NCBI RefSeq assembly: GCF_017591425.1
Contig: NW_024467104.1
Span: 310,001-374,000, forward strand
DNA length: 64,000 nucleotides
From: Ochotona curzoniae
Lineage: Eukaryota; Chordata; Mammalia; Lagomorpha; Ochotonidae
Direction: 5' to 3'
The notes under the pieces were generated by a model that was not told where the DNA came from, made no database searches, and saw only the letters and a list, made by a program, of their open reading frames with translations. Positions 47,085 through 59,480 of this stretch are shown one piece after another (the first letter of the stretch is position 1; every line of letters begins with the position of its first letter). The position numbers were made by a program, and so were the translations under genes.

Positions 47085-47430
47085 TGGCAAGGCTGGGATT
47101 AAGATGTGGCTGGTAAATCCACTGCCTGCCATGTGGCATTGTGTATGAGTTCCACTGTGTTCCCAACCTGCTCTTTAGATCAAACACCCTGCCAATGGTC
47201 TGTGTAAAAGAGTGAACCTTGGGTTAAGTGTTTGGGACCCTGTAACCACGTGGAAGGCTCCTGCATGAGGCTCTTGATTCTGTCTTGAGTCTGGTTGAGT
47301 GCTGGTCAATGCTGGACTCCCATCTGTGGAGTGAGCTAGGGGATGGAGGACAGTTCTCTGTGTCACTCTGTTTCTTTCTGTCACTCTGTAATCCTGACTT
47401 TCAAATAAATAAATAAAACACATTAAAACA
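47085..47430 (+). mobile_element. Old C-type SINE, plus strand, partner of 6640-6959
   Basis: 'gtaaatccactgcctgcc', 'aagtgtttgggaccctgtaa', 'ctgactttcaaataaataaa'. A target-site-like 'attcatg' flanks it ('aatattcatggc' before, 'cattcatgaac' after). Confidence 0.75.
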
Positions 47431-48609
47431 TTCATGAACAGTGGCAAAATTATGCAATCACCCAAATACACATCACCTGGCAAATGGAGAGTCAAATTGC
47501 GGTGTGTCTTCACATTAGCCATAGAAATATGATTAATGATACAGCATACAAAAAGCTAAATGTTGAAAACATTAAAATAAGTGAAAGTAAGGCAAATGGA
47601 GTTATAAATTATTTGGATTGATTGATACTGAAAGGTTAGTGATTGCCAGGAGCTGGGAATAGAAGGAATTGGAAGTTGAGGTCTTTCGACAGAGAAGGTT
47701 AAAAATATTCTATAACTAGATCATTGTGACAACAACAGAGCATGAAAAATATGGGATGCCAGGCACAGCCTGTGCAATAATATAAGGCTGAGAGGGAGCC
47801 TGGGTGATTAGACAAAGTGTCAGAAGCCAGATTAACAGTGAAGGCCAGGAGATTCCTTCCTGCCTAGCCAAGTTTTATTCTTGGAAAACCACTGTCAGTG
47901 TTAATGCTGGAGTTTGTTCAGGACCATCAGGATATCTCTGAGAGGATGCAGAAGTATAAGAGTGCCTGTGGGGATGCAAACTAAGAATTTTGTAATCGAG
48001 AGATTCCTAGCCTGACTTCACATGTTGTTGAGTTAGGCTCTGTTGATCATAGATTTGTCATACACTGTGTCTCCAGGAAGCGTCTGCTCCAAGATTCCAG
48101 GTTCACATCCTTCTAATTCCCTCTCAGGCTGTGTAAATACTTTCCTTATGTCCTCCTAACCAGTTAAAAAAAAGCTCTTGCTGCTTCTGCATATGAGAAG
48201 CCAGCTGGTTATTCTTCTTGTTCTTCCTTTTGCAGGAAATCAGTCAAAAAAATCAAAGAGCACTCCTGTAAGTGCCCTACTATTCTACAAAACACAGAAT
48301 AAACTAGTAAACAGGATTGTTAAATTAAAAAAAATATTGTTCCATGGAATCCCATGTCTCAGTAGACAAGTATCTTGGCAAATTTTGATATAAATTAATT
48401 GTTTGTGAATTAGTTCTGTCAGTGGAAGGTGCATGATGACCTGCTCTGAGTGATGAGCGGAATCATTCTGCACAACATAAGCGACACAAGCAACAGGAAA
48501 ATCTAATGATCGTGAAATTGTATTTTATGGTTGAAGGTATGTATCCTGCAAGCACAATGCTGCAGCTTTTAGTTTAACTAAATACTGAATCCCTTATCAT
48601 TTTTGTTGA
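47431..48609. other. Palindrome spacer, no gene seen
   Basis: Unassigned intergenic sequence between the arms; some L1-like wording at its start. Confidence 0.45.
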
Positions 48610-48905
48610 TTTCTCAATAAGATTCAAGGAGAGACAGAGTGAAAGATCTTCCATCGTCTGGTTCAGTCTCCAAATTAACACAATGGCCATGGCTGAGTCA
48701 GTCCAAAGTCAGGCTCCAGTAGCTTTTGCTGCGTCTTGATAATAGGTGCAGGTCCTAAGGACTAGTGCCATACTCTGATGCTTTCTCAGGCCATAGCAGG
48801 GAGTTTGATGAAAAGTGGAGTTGCATAGACTCATGATCAGGACCTTATGCGATGCTTGCACTTACAGGAAGAGGATTAGCCAATTGAGCCATCAATAGGT
48901 CCCAG
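48610..48905 (-). mobile_element. C-type SINE, minus strand
   Basis: 'gagagacagagtgaaagatc', 'caatggccatggctgagtc', 'ctcaggccatagcagggag' and head 'gccaattgagccatc'. Confidence 0.75.
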
Positions 48906-50060
48906 TTGATCTTTTAAAATGTTTTAAACATTGTGTTGTGGTTGATTTGTAAACTTCAAAATCTAGATGGTGCTAGGTAAATAGACAACAGCGGTACACA
49001 CCAGGTTGTGATGTCCACTAAGGCCACCGATTTTGAAACAAACACACTCACAAACTGTTAATCCCAGGGCCTAAAGCTCTCAGCAACTTCTTTTCTTATT
49101 TTATATACTCTTGGGATTACCAGGGCTCTGTGGTATTCATAGGCAGCCAGATGTGCTGAGAACATTGATTTTGTATTGTAGCATTTTTCTTATTTTATCT
49201 AGTACTCCAGCACTGGCTTCAACTATAAACACAAAGTACTCTACATGGCTGATAAAATTTCAATGGTCATGGTTAAATATTAACTAAAACTTTCCAAGTC
49301 CCCATGAAAATGACAATGATTCTATGCTGTTGAGACTAATATCAACATTTTGTGGCATTCTAGGCACACATATGTAATTCGTATCTAATAAACTGAATAT
49401 ATAAGCAAATGACAGAAGCCTTAAGACATATTGCTATGACTACATAAACAATTATAACTATAGATGCATTTGCTTCAGTAAAATATCTTGGGAGTTTTTC
49501 CCTTAGGTACGTCTTTTGCCTTTAAATTTACAGAAGTCCTAGAAATGAATCTTGAAAGATTCTTCTGGAAAATGCTTCATGGATGAGACAGGTGCGTTCT
49601 GCTATTATACCAGAAAAGCAGCAGGAATCACCCTGGAGCACAACGCTGACACTTGAAGGATGTGTGAAATGCGATATATAAGGATTTTAAAGTGGGAATA
49701 CCATTTTATTGGGAAGTTTGAGAGATTGTATATAAAATGTTGTACTAGCCACTGCTATATTTCAATAATTACCCTTTATGCAATATTTTGCTGGTGTTGA
49801 TTTTCAGGAGAGGGTGTTGAGAAATACCTGGATGCCAGTTCAGGACAAGTTAATAGGAAGGAAATGATTGCATGATTGCATTTTGATTTTTGAGCTGTTA
49901 AAGATGATGAGGTATTGAAACACACAAATATGATTGAGATGTAGATCTTTCCCTTGTCACTTGTAATACCTTGGATTATAGATTCCATATTTGCCAACTA
50001 GAACATTAAATGCTTCAAATTACATTTCATTAAATGAGTTGGTGAATGCGGAATGTTTAG

Positions 50061-52655
50061 TTTCATGCAATGTGTTATTAAATTCTGGGAACCTAGTTTG
50101 TCTTGATATATGTTACGGAAATATTTTTGCTTTAAATATATCCAATAGTTAAGAGACTATAGCTTTCACTTTTATTTCCTCTGTGTTGTATATATGTGAT
50201 CGTACAAGAATGGCAAGATATTCCCTGATGAATTTTTCATTATTTCTATCCTTTTATCTGATTCATCCTAAGAGCCAAGCACTATACTTAAATGATTTTC
50301 TGTTTGTACCCTATCAAATTGCAGCTGATATACCACTGAAACATTTCCTCAGAGCGATTTTTCACAAATAATTTTGGTTCTGCAGGAGCAGCTTTTGGAA
50401 TCTTGCCCAAATGTACGGTATGTAGAAATAATCTACCAACATCCTTCTGAGCAATGACCCTGTAGCTTTATATACATGTAAGTGGAGTTCCTGAGTCTGT
50501 GTTTGCTGGTAGACATGACAGAGTGAATGAGGGAACGAGGAAAGCAAAGTGAAACAGAGAATGTGCTGGAGAGAAAATTAAAGGTTTGAGAGAGCTGAAG
50601 AGATTTGAGGACAGGAAAGGAGTTTTGTGTACTTCTGATATGTGAATTTTCAAGCATTCATAGCAGAGATGCAATGGAAATAGCTTAGGAGCAATTTTTC
50701 CACGTAATATTGTAGGTTTCCAACTGATGTGTTCTGTTGTAACTAGATCAGGATTGGATCTACCTTAAAAGAGTACTGGCAGACATATTCTTCACCATAG
50801 TATACTTTAATACCTGTGTTTTTTCCTATAGCTTTGCTCTAGCATAATTATGAAAAAAAAATCTGGACTCTACCATGTGATTGAACTCACAAACTTTTCG
50901 ACATGTTTTGAACACATAACAAAACAAAAGCAACATGGCTGTTTCTTTCTGTATGTGCACTTGGTTTTTCTAATTCGTCATTTTTTGACAAAACAAAAAC
51001 CACATCACTGGGATCCTACGTTAGTAGGGAGAAAATGTATTTATTTAATTTCATAGCAGTTTCCTCCTGGGAAACATTTGCAGGGCTGTGATAATTCTGA
51101 AATTTGACCAGAATTGTAAGCAGTGCATGTCATTCATTTTGTGAAATCTTTTGTATTGTTTTCGGTGTGTATTAAGTTGTTCTAGAGCAGTTCTTAACTA
51201 TTGATGAAGCAGATATGCAGTGAAAAGGTAGGACAATGGTAATGAAAAAGAAAGAATGAAATATCTTAGGCCAGATCCTCACTTTCATGAGCCTTGGACT
51301 GGAATGCTGCTCGCTTCATTGCAACAGTCACTGGCATAAGTTAAAATTTCAACAAGCACATCAGTGTTTTATGCAAAGAATGTTTTAGCTGAGTGATGTG
51401 ATGTAGTGATGGACCTGGTGCACAGAACTGGTTATCACACACATACTACTGACAGAAGGTTCAGAGCCAAAGTTTATTAACAGCAAAAGACTTCTAGAAA
51501 CTAGGGCCACATAAGTGTAAGGAGCAGGGTCAGCAACAGGATGAGATTTACTTCTACATATGAAGTGGAGGTGAGTTAAAAAATGATGTGTTTGTCTGGC
51601 AGGCCACTGATTGCTAAACAGCATGTGGACATTAGAAACTGGAAACATCTCTTTGATCAAAGGTTGGGGTTTAGGAAGTTCTACACTCATGTTTTTCATT
51701 GCAACTGCTTTAGGACCTGTGCCCTGAAATCAGTGTTCTCTCAGCTAGATGTGACTAGAAAACAGGTATTTAGTGTGACTAAATACCAGAATTTTCCTGA
51801 GTTATAGTAACTCTCCCAGAGTCCAACAGAAAATAAAAGAATCTCTGAATAATTTTAATGTGTCAAGGCAACCCCACAAATTCCCTTATGAATAATTAGG
51901 AGAAAGGGATGCGTTTATAGAATAAGCAACAATTTTCCATGTTTAGATGATGAAAAATATTTTCTCCAATTTCTATTATCTGGCCTCTCCTGCTTTGAAT
52001 TTGCATGCACATGATACGGAAAGTTACTGAAACACTTATTACCCAATTTCTCAGGTGTAATCAAGTCTTTTTAGTCAGAGAGATTAATTAATGTTAGCTG
52101 AATGGAATAAGAATTATGAAATGGAGATTTTTAGATGAGTTAAATACAGATCAAAAAGAGAGAGCATTTTACATATGTTACATAGTAAAGGACAGCATAA
52201 TGTAGGAGCACATTTCCTTTCAGATATGGATCACAGCTGGAATTCCATGTGTTGTATGGATAATGATAATGCGGCAAAGGATTTAGGAGCCTGGAATCTG
52301 GCATCAGATATGGGAACATATAGCATCTTTTACAATTTAAATTTTGGTGCCAATCACTAATCATATTTGCATGGATCCTGCATTTATTCATGTGTACTAT
52401 GGGATTGAGAATATCCAGTTGGCATTTATGAGAGTTCTACTCACATACATTGTCGGGTATAAATCATATATTTATTAACTATCATTAGAACCAATTATGC
52501 TGCTCATCTAAAACAATTTAAAATAGGAGGTAATAAATGTCTATATATAAATAGTTTAAAAAAGTAAAAAGTGATATTAAATATGTATACTGTGTTCTCT
52601 ACTATTTCAGATGCATTAAAGTTCCCAAGTGTATTTTTGCATGCAGCTAGACTTA
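50061..52655. other. Right palindrome arm, 5' flank of OR trio copy 3
   Basis: No gene. It ends with an acceptor (tactatttcag, AG at 52,609-52,610) 45 nt before the OR ATG. A second AG (gcatgcag) lies at about 52,646. Confidence 0.5.
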
Positions 52656-53585
52656 ATGGAAAATCATAAGAATGTCACAGAATTCATTTTTATGGGACTG
52701 TGGGGAAACAGGCACACAGAGCTACTGCTCTTCTTCTTCTTCCTGCTTTGCTACCTGGCGGTCCTGATGGGAAACTTCATCATCCTACTCACCATCACCT
52801 GCAGCCACCTCATTGAACAGCCCATGTACTACTTTCTGTGCCACCTCTCCCTCATGGATGTCACTTATACCTCCACTGTGGTTCCCCGGCTAATCAGGGA
52901 CTTAGCTGCAGCAAGAAAGAACATTTCCTATGGCGAGTGCATGACACAGTTTTTTACTGCCCATTTGTTAGGAGGTGTGGAAATCTTCATCTTGGTGTGC
53001 ATGGCATTAGACCGCTATGTGGCCATTGTCAAGCCCTTGCACTACATGGTCATCATGAACCGGCAGAGGTGCCACATGCTGATTGCCATGGCGTGGCTTG
53101 TGGGCTTTTGGCACTCCATTGCTCTCCTGCTCATGGTACTCAGCTTACCTTTCTGTGGTCCAAACCTGATAAACCACTATTTGTGTGATGTGAAACCTCT
53201 ATTGAAACTGGTCTGCCAAGATACCCATGTGGTTAGTATCTTAGTGATTGCAAATTCAGGGATGGTGGCAGTTGCAATTTTCCTTGTTTTGGTAGCTTCT
53301 TATATTCTCATTTTATACAACCTTAGGACAAGGTCTTCTGCAGGGCGTCGCAAAGCCTTGTCAACCTGTAGCTCTCACATAATGGTTGTAGTTTTGTTTT
53401 TTGTGCCTTGCATCTATATCTATGTATTACCTGCAGGAAGTGAGAACAAGGACAAGGAAGTGTCTGTGTTTTACACTGTGATTGCTCCCATGCTAAATCC
53501 TCTCATTTATACGCTGAGAAATACGGAGATGAAACTTGCCATGTGGAAGGTATGGTCTCAATTGTTCTATTCAGAATTACAGTAA
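52656..53585 (+). CDS. Olfactory receptor, OR4 family (trio copy 3), intact
   Basis: A 309-residue odorant receptor, right-hand partner of 39705-40634 and pointing away from the palindrome centre. I start at MENHKNVTEF (52656) rather than the in-frame ATG at 52629: both follow the first acceptor, but the shorter form aligns with the two sister genes. Motifs are kept: NVT at 6-8, PMYYFL at 56-61, MALDRYVAIVKP at 116-127, LPFCGPN at 164-170, KALSTCSSH at 233-241 and PMLNPLIY at 278-285. Private changes include K17G, C41F, L99F, V102A, F176L (HYLCD instead of HYFCD), R297W and an altered tail (SQLFYSELQ). F176L and R297W hit normally conserved OR positions, so slight functional decay is possible although the frame is open. 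Confidence 0.92.
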   Translation: MENHKNVTEFIFMGLWGNRHTELLLFFFFLLCYLAVLMGNFIILLTITCSHLIEQPMYYFLCHLSLMDVTYTSTVVPRLIRDLAAARKNISYGECMTQFFTAHLLGGVEIFILVCMALDRYVAIVKPLHYMVIMNRQRCHMLIAMAWLVGFWHSIALLLMVLSLPFCGPNLINHYLCDVKPLLKLVCQDTHVVSILVIANSGMVAVAIFLVLVASYILILYNLRTRSSAGRRKALSTCSSHIMVVVLFFVPCIYIYVLPAGSENKDKEVSVFYTVIAPMLNPLIYTLRNTEMKLAMWKVWSQLFYSELQ

Positions 53586-53760
53586 ACCACAAAGTATTCA
53601 CTGTTTTTTAATTGCATCTCTCTTGGTAAGTTATTGTTGGAGAACATACATAGAAGCATTATACATTTTTTGGGGAGCTGGACTAAATCATCACTCATGT
53701 AAAACATACCTAAAATGCAAGTGTTAAGTCATTGTTATTCACCTTGCCATCCATACTTTA

Positions 53761-54069
53761 TACTGTTTTACTATTTAGTCTTCGATTGTACCAGGTATTT
53801 CTTTCTAATATATATTCCCAAACTTGTCATCAATTTCATTTCTGAAAGAATAACATGAAACTTAATTTCTCCAAAAATGAAATATAAGCTTCTTTTTATC
53901 AGTCTCTCAAATTGCTCCAAGTCTAACCTACTTATCTAAGATCTCACTACAATTGTAGAAAGTTTGATGTTTGGCAAAATGTGTCTGAGTCACGGGGTTC
54001 TGGGTAAGGATCTATTCAAAATATCTTTGGAGATATTATCCCTGAGAATTTTTAAGAAGGTATTAATTA
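53761..54069. other. Intergenic, no gene seen
   Basis: AT-rich, beyond the end of the inverted duplication. Confidence 0.45.
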
Positions 54070-54640
54070 TTTACTAAATCTAGTGTTTGTTTACTTTAAG
54101 AGTTATAGAAATGGAAGACACAGAACTAGATCTTCTGCCTACTGCTTCATTCCCCATATGGCTGAGATGGCTTGGGATGAGCGAGATCAAAGCCAGTAGC
54201 TGAGAGCTTATTTCTTTTTTTTTTTAAGATTTTTTTTATTGTTATTGGAAAGGCGGATATACAGAGAGGAGAGACAGAGAAGAAGATCTTCCGTCCGATG
54301 ATTCACTCCCCAAGTGAGCTCAACGACTGATGCTATGCTGATCCGAAGCCAGGAGCCTCTTCCGGGTCTCCTATGCGGGTACAGGGTCCCAAAGCTTTGG
54401 GCCGTCCTTGACTGCTTTCCTGGGCCACAGGCAGGGAGCTGGAAGGGAAGCGGGGCTGCTGGGATTAGAACCGGCGCCCATATGGAATCCTGGGCTTGCA
54501 AGGCGAGGACCTTAACCACTTGCGCCACCACACCTGGCCCAGTTGTTTTTTTAAGACTATTTTATTGGAAAGGAAGATTTACAGAGAGAAGGGATAGAAA
54601 GATTTTCTGTCTGCTCCTTCCATGAGTCAACAGATGAATG
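54070..54640 (-). mobile_element. Nested SINE cluster, minus strand
   Basis: Three adjacent minus-strand pieces. A degraded fragment (54,070-54,205), a young full-length C-SINE (about 54,226-54,540, very like the one at 21,349-21,678, with 'cgcccatatgg' and 'gcgccaccacacctgg' at its head), and a 3' piece of another SINE (54,541-54,640, 'attttattggaaaggaag'). The young element probably landed in older SINE sequence. Confidence 0.85.
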
Positions 54641-56089
54641 GAACCAAACAGGTGAGCAGATATAGACCTACAGGAATACAGTCAGCTTTTTAATTTACAA
54701 AAGGGGAATGCATAACTAAATCTACACATGCAAAAAATTAGCCTGCATTCTTGACTGGAAGGTTATAAAAAAGTACACCAAGATGTAATCACATCTAAAA
54801 TGACTTTAAATTAGCTTTCAAAATGCCTAGCAAGATGTTTTCTGAAAATTTTAAGGGTTTTTTAAAATAAATCCAGTGTATTTATATATACACTTCTAAG
54901 AGGATAATGATATTTTCTCTCTTCCTTCCTCTCGCTTTGTTCCTTTCACCTTCCTTCCTTCTCCCTTTTTTTCAGCTTCTGAGAGAATGAGCTTTAAGTA
55001 CACTATATTAAAATGCCTAATATTTCATTGGTAAGTTAAAAGGTAAAAACAAAAAATACCCCAGTTTAGAAATATAGAGCTAGTGACAAACAATAACAGA
55101 ATGGAAAAAAATAACCACTTTTCACATTTACAACAAATTTTAAAGTAATGCAGATAATTAAAATTATACTAGTAACATATTCTTTTTTTTTTTTTTTAGT
55201 AACATATTCTTAACATCAGTTTGACCAAAGTATAAAACAAAGTTTTACAAAACTACGTAAACAACAATACTAATACACACAGGTGTTTCCTTTCTGTTTA
55301 AGTTTTGGGTCCCACAACTAAGGGACAACATGCAGCAGTTTTCTTTCTGGGTTGGGTTTGTTTTATTCAACATGATGTATCCATTTTGATACAAAAAGTA
55401 AAATTGTATGCTTTCTGGAGCCACCAGTGTGGTGTAGCAGATTAAGCTGTCAGCAGAGATGGTATCCATAGAGGTGCTGGTTTAGTAGAAATTTTGACAA
55501 TCAGTATTTGGGAAAGTTAGTGCAAGGACAATATGCCAACTGAAATGTTAATCAGTTTGTAGGAAATACATTGATCATCAGTAGATCTTTAAAAATCCTT
55601 TGGCTATTGTACCTCAGAGAATGAAAACTACCAACATATACTAATTTTCATTATTGTAACTTATGATACGTTTTTAAAATCATAACTTATGATAAAATCA
55701 GAGTTTTTTTATATTTTATTATTCTACATTTTAATAATTGAAGTACGCCGAGATATTGCACATAACACATAGAACTCTCGTGTGTGATAAGAAATTTTCT
55801 CAGTTGCCTTTTCTTTCTTTCCCTAGAGGTAAGCTATGTTTCACAGATATTATTCTCTTGTCTTAATACGTTCCTATGTCCTGGTTTCTTTATTCCTGAA
55901 ATGCTATTGGTACCAGAATCTTGACGATACTTTTGTTAGAACACTATGGAAGAAGCTCACATTGATTTTTGTTCATGTTTGATTTCACATACATTTACTA
56001 AACATTTGATTTTATTAGTATAGTTCCAGAAGCAAAGCAACGTTAAGCAGTAGCATGGAAGTCAAATGTTAAAAAAGTGAAAACTGCAT
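54641..56089. other. Intergenic, with an empty poly(T) insertion
   Basis: No gene. Pyrimidine-rich sequence at about 54,918-54,975. A 15-bp direct repeat flanks a T run at 55,170-55,211. Confidence 0.5.
55170..55211 (-). mobile_element. Poly(T) tract flanked by a 15-bp direct repeat
   Basis: tagtaacatattctt occurs at 55,170-55,184 and again at 55,197-55,211, separated by twelve T. It looks like a retrotransposition product reduced to its poly(A) tail, inserted on the minus strand. Confidence 0.7.
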
Positions 56090-57000
56090 ATGAGAAAGGG
56101 GTCTGTAATCTTATATTTACAGCAACACAATCTATAATAGCAAAGACATGGAAACAACTCAGGTCCAAAAAGAGTGGATAAAGAAACTGTGATATATGTA
56201 CCCCATGGAACACTGCTCAGCCATTACAAAGAAGGAAATTATACCATTTGCAACCAAATGGTCCCAACTAGAGAATATTGTGCATTGTGAAATAAGTCAA
56301 TCCCAAAAGGCAAATATCACATATACTCTCTGACATAAGGTAGCCTTCATGCAAATACAAGATCAATAACCCCTTTAACACTATTTCTGCTGCAACCCAT
56401 GAGTTTTGATATTTTTTATTGTGTTTTAATTTCTTCAAAATAGTTTCTTTTATTAAATTCTTCACTGACTCATATGTATCACAGTAAGATCATTTTTTTC
56501 CCCAAGGACCTTTTGTATTTTCTCTTTTATTTCTTCAGTGAAACAATTGGTTACTCAGTAGCATGGTACTTAACTCTGTGGTGTTGTAAAAATTTTTTTC
56601 AACTTTATTTCTGTTGTTGATTTTTTTCTGACTTCTCATTGAAGGGAATGTATAGTAACTGTGTCATAGAGACTATCATATCCAGATGTGAAGATTCAGT
56701 GTAATATGCATCTCTAATTCAAAATCAAAGATGGAGTTCTCAATAAAACTGTTGGATATATCTCAACAATAGGATGCTGGACTGTGCCATTTTCTGTACC
56801 AGCAATGTCAGGACACATTTAAATAGCAGAATGATGGACTTATGACTGCTTATGAAGGATTATACCACTGTAATAATATGGGGAAAGTAATTTGGAGGGG
56901 AGGGATTTTGGGGAAGGGGTAAGGGATATCCCAGAACTTATGGATTTGTATCATAAAATTAAAAATAAAATAAGAGAAAAAAGAGAGAGGAAAAAGAAAA
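56090..57000 (+). mobile_element. L1 3' region, rearranged
   Basis: Part 1 (56,090-56,365) is sense L1 near the ORF2 end: 'cacaatctataatagcaaag', 'gaacactgctcagccatta', 'gcaaatatcacatatactc'. Part 2 (about 56,380-56,690) reads like antisense L1: 'gaaacaattggttactcagt', 'ctcattgaagggaatg'. Part 3 (56,720-57,000) is a sense L1 3' UTR end with 'agcagaatgatggactta', a G-rich block, and an A-rich tail. An internal inversion or two nested inserts would explain it. Confidence 0.6.
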
Positions 57001-58609
57001 GAAGAAAAGGTAAGTTTATTTTGATATAGGAAAAAGTGAAAAATTTATCAACAATGACAATACAAAATGTAGAAATGTTCACCTGTACTCAGGACAGTTT
57101 TTGAACATTTTATAAATTCTTACAGTCAGGAAACTACTGTAAGTCTGTAATTTACCAGACAATCCAATGATGATGAAGTTGCAATACTTTTCCTCCAGAG
57201 AACTTGAGTGAAGATGCTGCTTGGGAATTAGTGGCTCTCACTTCTCAACATAAGGACCATACGGTACTCTCATCTAGAGCAGAAGTGGAAATGAGAAACT
57301 CAAATTGCTCAAGCAGCTTATTTTTGTCATTAGTAACTTACAGCCAATGGGATTTAAGAAACTGGCTACAGAGCTATCTGTTTTATGAAGCATTTATAAC
57401 AGAGTTGTAGAGTCACATTGCATGTTATTTCTGATAACTTGGGATATGAAAGGATTCTAAGCGGTAAGTTGATAACTTGGGGATGTATAAATAATTAGCG
57501 TTCACAGAGTAAACAATATTTTGTGGGGAAATAAAAGTATAGAATCTTGAATGAAAAGTTTAGCAAAAGTTTTAAACATTTTTTGAGCCTGAAAATGTTA
57601 AGGAATAGTGTGTTCTAAATTGATTGCAATTTGACTGGGTCTTGCAAACAAAATACTTATTTATTCAGCCTGTATCTATGGGCTGGCTCCTTTGATTATT
57701 TTGGTTTGAGGATGCGACAAATGACAGTAGTTATTAAAATGATGTAAATTTTGTGTTTGTTCACGCATACACTGAAGAAAATACAAAGTGAAAAATCTGT
57801 GACCTTCCTTGCGATAAAGAAAATGTCACATAGGAAATTTCAAGGAAATAGTTTAAGAACTTACTGTGAAAATCCTAAGAGGCTAGTTAAGCCTATAAAA
57901 AAAATTACAGATCTTCTAAAATAATGCAAGGAAGTTATGTCTTTCTCACTTATTAAAACCTTTGTATTTTGTAATATTTATTGACTAGTTTTAGTCCTTT
58001 GTTAAGAAAACATTAATTAGCAGCCAAATTTTAAGAGGTTCTACTATAAATTTGATAGACAGACATTTTTGGATTGAGAGAATAGTGCCTTCAAGGAAGA
58101 TCTGGTTACTTGTTGGGTGCAAGAAGATACAATCTAAAACGGGAGGTCAAAGCCGAAAAACAATACAACCTAATATTTTTGCAGGACTACACTTGTAAAA
58201 AGGGGGCATTCTCAAAAAAAAAGACATGTTACCCAATTCTAAGCAGATAGTAACATTTTGGCAAGGAGGCAGAACATTGAATTTGTAAAATAAAATCATC
58301 ACTGGAAAAGAAAGTGATCTTAGAGATAATCAAATTCCCTCACTTAACAGAAAAGAAACATACAAGTCCCGTGGACCTACAAAGAGCAGCTGGGTCTTGT
58401 CTTCTTATCTCTCATTTCCTACCTATTTTCACACATGGACAGTAGCTGAGAACGCCGTGTCACAACCCTGAGGATAAAAGATGCACTGATTCCTGTGCAA
58501 GTCACACATCTGTTACATTTAATACTGATCTACATGTGTTCGAATCTTGAAAGGACTGCTTTTTTTTTCAATTCATTTGTATTTCCATTCTTCTAGTTGC
58601 ACATTTTGC
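57001..58609. other. Intergenic, no gene seen
   Basis: AT-rich. A weak ancient-repeat-like patch lies at about 58,300-58,370 ('agtgatcttagagataatc'). Confidence 0.45.
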
Positions 58610-58935
58610 ATTTGGTAAAGTTATATTTTATTTGAAAGTCAGATATACAGAAAGGAGGAGAGACAGAGAGGAAGATCTCTGTCCATTGATTCACTCCCAA
58701 AGCGGCCACAACAGCCAGTTTCCTCAATCTGAAAGCAGGAGCCTGGAGCCTTTCCCGGGTTTCCCATGTGGGTGCAGGGTCCCAAGGCTTTGGGCCATCC
58801 TGGACTGCTTTCCCAGGACACAGGCTGGGAGCTTGATGGGAAGCAGGACCTCCAGGGTTAGAACCAGTGCCCATATGGGATCCCGGTAGGTGCATGGCAA
58901 AGACTTTAGCTGCTAGGTTACTGCACTGGGCCCAT
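58610..58935 (-). mobile_element. C-type SINE, minus strand, well preserved
   Basis: Reversed layout with GA-rich segment, 'gtgcagggtcccaaggcttt', 'ctttcccaggacacaggc', B-box-like 'ggttagaacc' and the head ending 'actgggccc'. Confidence 0.9.
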
Positions 58936-59279
58936 GCATTTCCCATTTAAATGTGAATTGCTTAAGCAAAGCAAGGACTTGAAATCCAGCAGGTTTTATG
59001 CCTGAAGATTCAAACATTTTGCACACTTCTATTTTTAGTACCCTTGTTAACATTTAACTTATTCTGTAACTCTGGCTTTGACATTTTGGACAGAAAATAC
59101 AGGGAGGCAGTTATTAACTGTGGTTTAAATCCCAGCTTGGCATTCTCTGTGTCACTATGTGTTTCTTTACCTCTGTTACCTCTGTAAATCTAGAGCAATT
59201 TTATTTATTTTTTTCTGTAGTATGTTGATTTTACTTCAGTGATACTGCTAGTGGCCTACCAGTTTAAAGATTTTTCTTT

Positions 59280-59480
59280 ATATCACTGTCTATACCTACA
59301 ATGTCAGGATCACTTGAATAGTAGAATGGTGGACTTGCGACTGTTGGTCAGGGACTAAACTACGGTTACGATATAGGGGGAGACAGAGGCGGGGCGGGTG
59401 ATGGGGGCGTAGTGTGGAGTGGATGGGGGCGGTGGAATAGGAAACCCCTGAGCTAAAGAAACTGAATCATGAAAAATAAA
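59280..59480 (+). mobile_element. L1 3' UTR end, plus strand
   Basis: 'atagtagaatggtggacttg', 'cgactgttggtcagggacta', a G-rich stretch, 'aactgaatcatgaaaaataa'. Strongly 5'-truncated. Confidence 0.72.

Larger units (their letters stand above)
39480..47430. repeat. Segmental duplication, copy A' (direct to copy A; left arm of a palindrome)
   Basis: Aligns directly with 1-6,960. About 39,530-45,215 also aligns in inverted orientation with 49,195-53,760. Interruptions specific to this copy include a candidate LTR at 42.1-42.4 kb and an L1 end at 43.7-44.1 kb. Confidence 0.82.
49195..53760. repeat. Segmental duplication, copy A'' (inverted; right arm of a palindrome)
   Basis: The reverse complement aligns with about 39,530-45,215: from 'attttatcagccatgtagag' at the inner end, through the near-identical island (49,595-50,060) and the polypyrimidine region (about 50.4-50.65 kb against 43.25-43.5 kb), to the OR gene and about 170 bp beyond it. 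It lacks the L1 end and the SINE found in the left arm. Confidence 0.85.

Noticed and set aside
52629..52655. Nine-codon N-terminal extension of OR trio copy 3
   Set aside because: It is not shared as a start by the sister genes; it lies in 5' UTR sequence.
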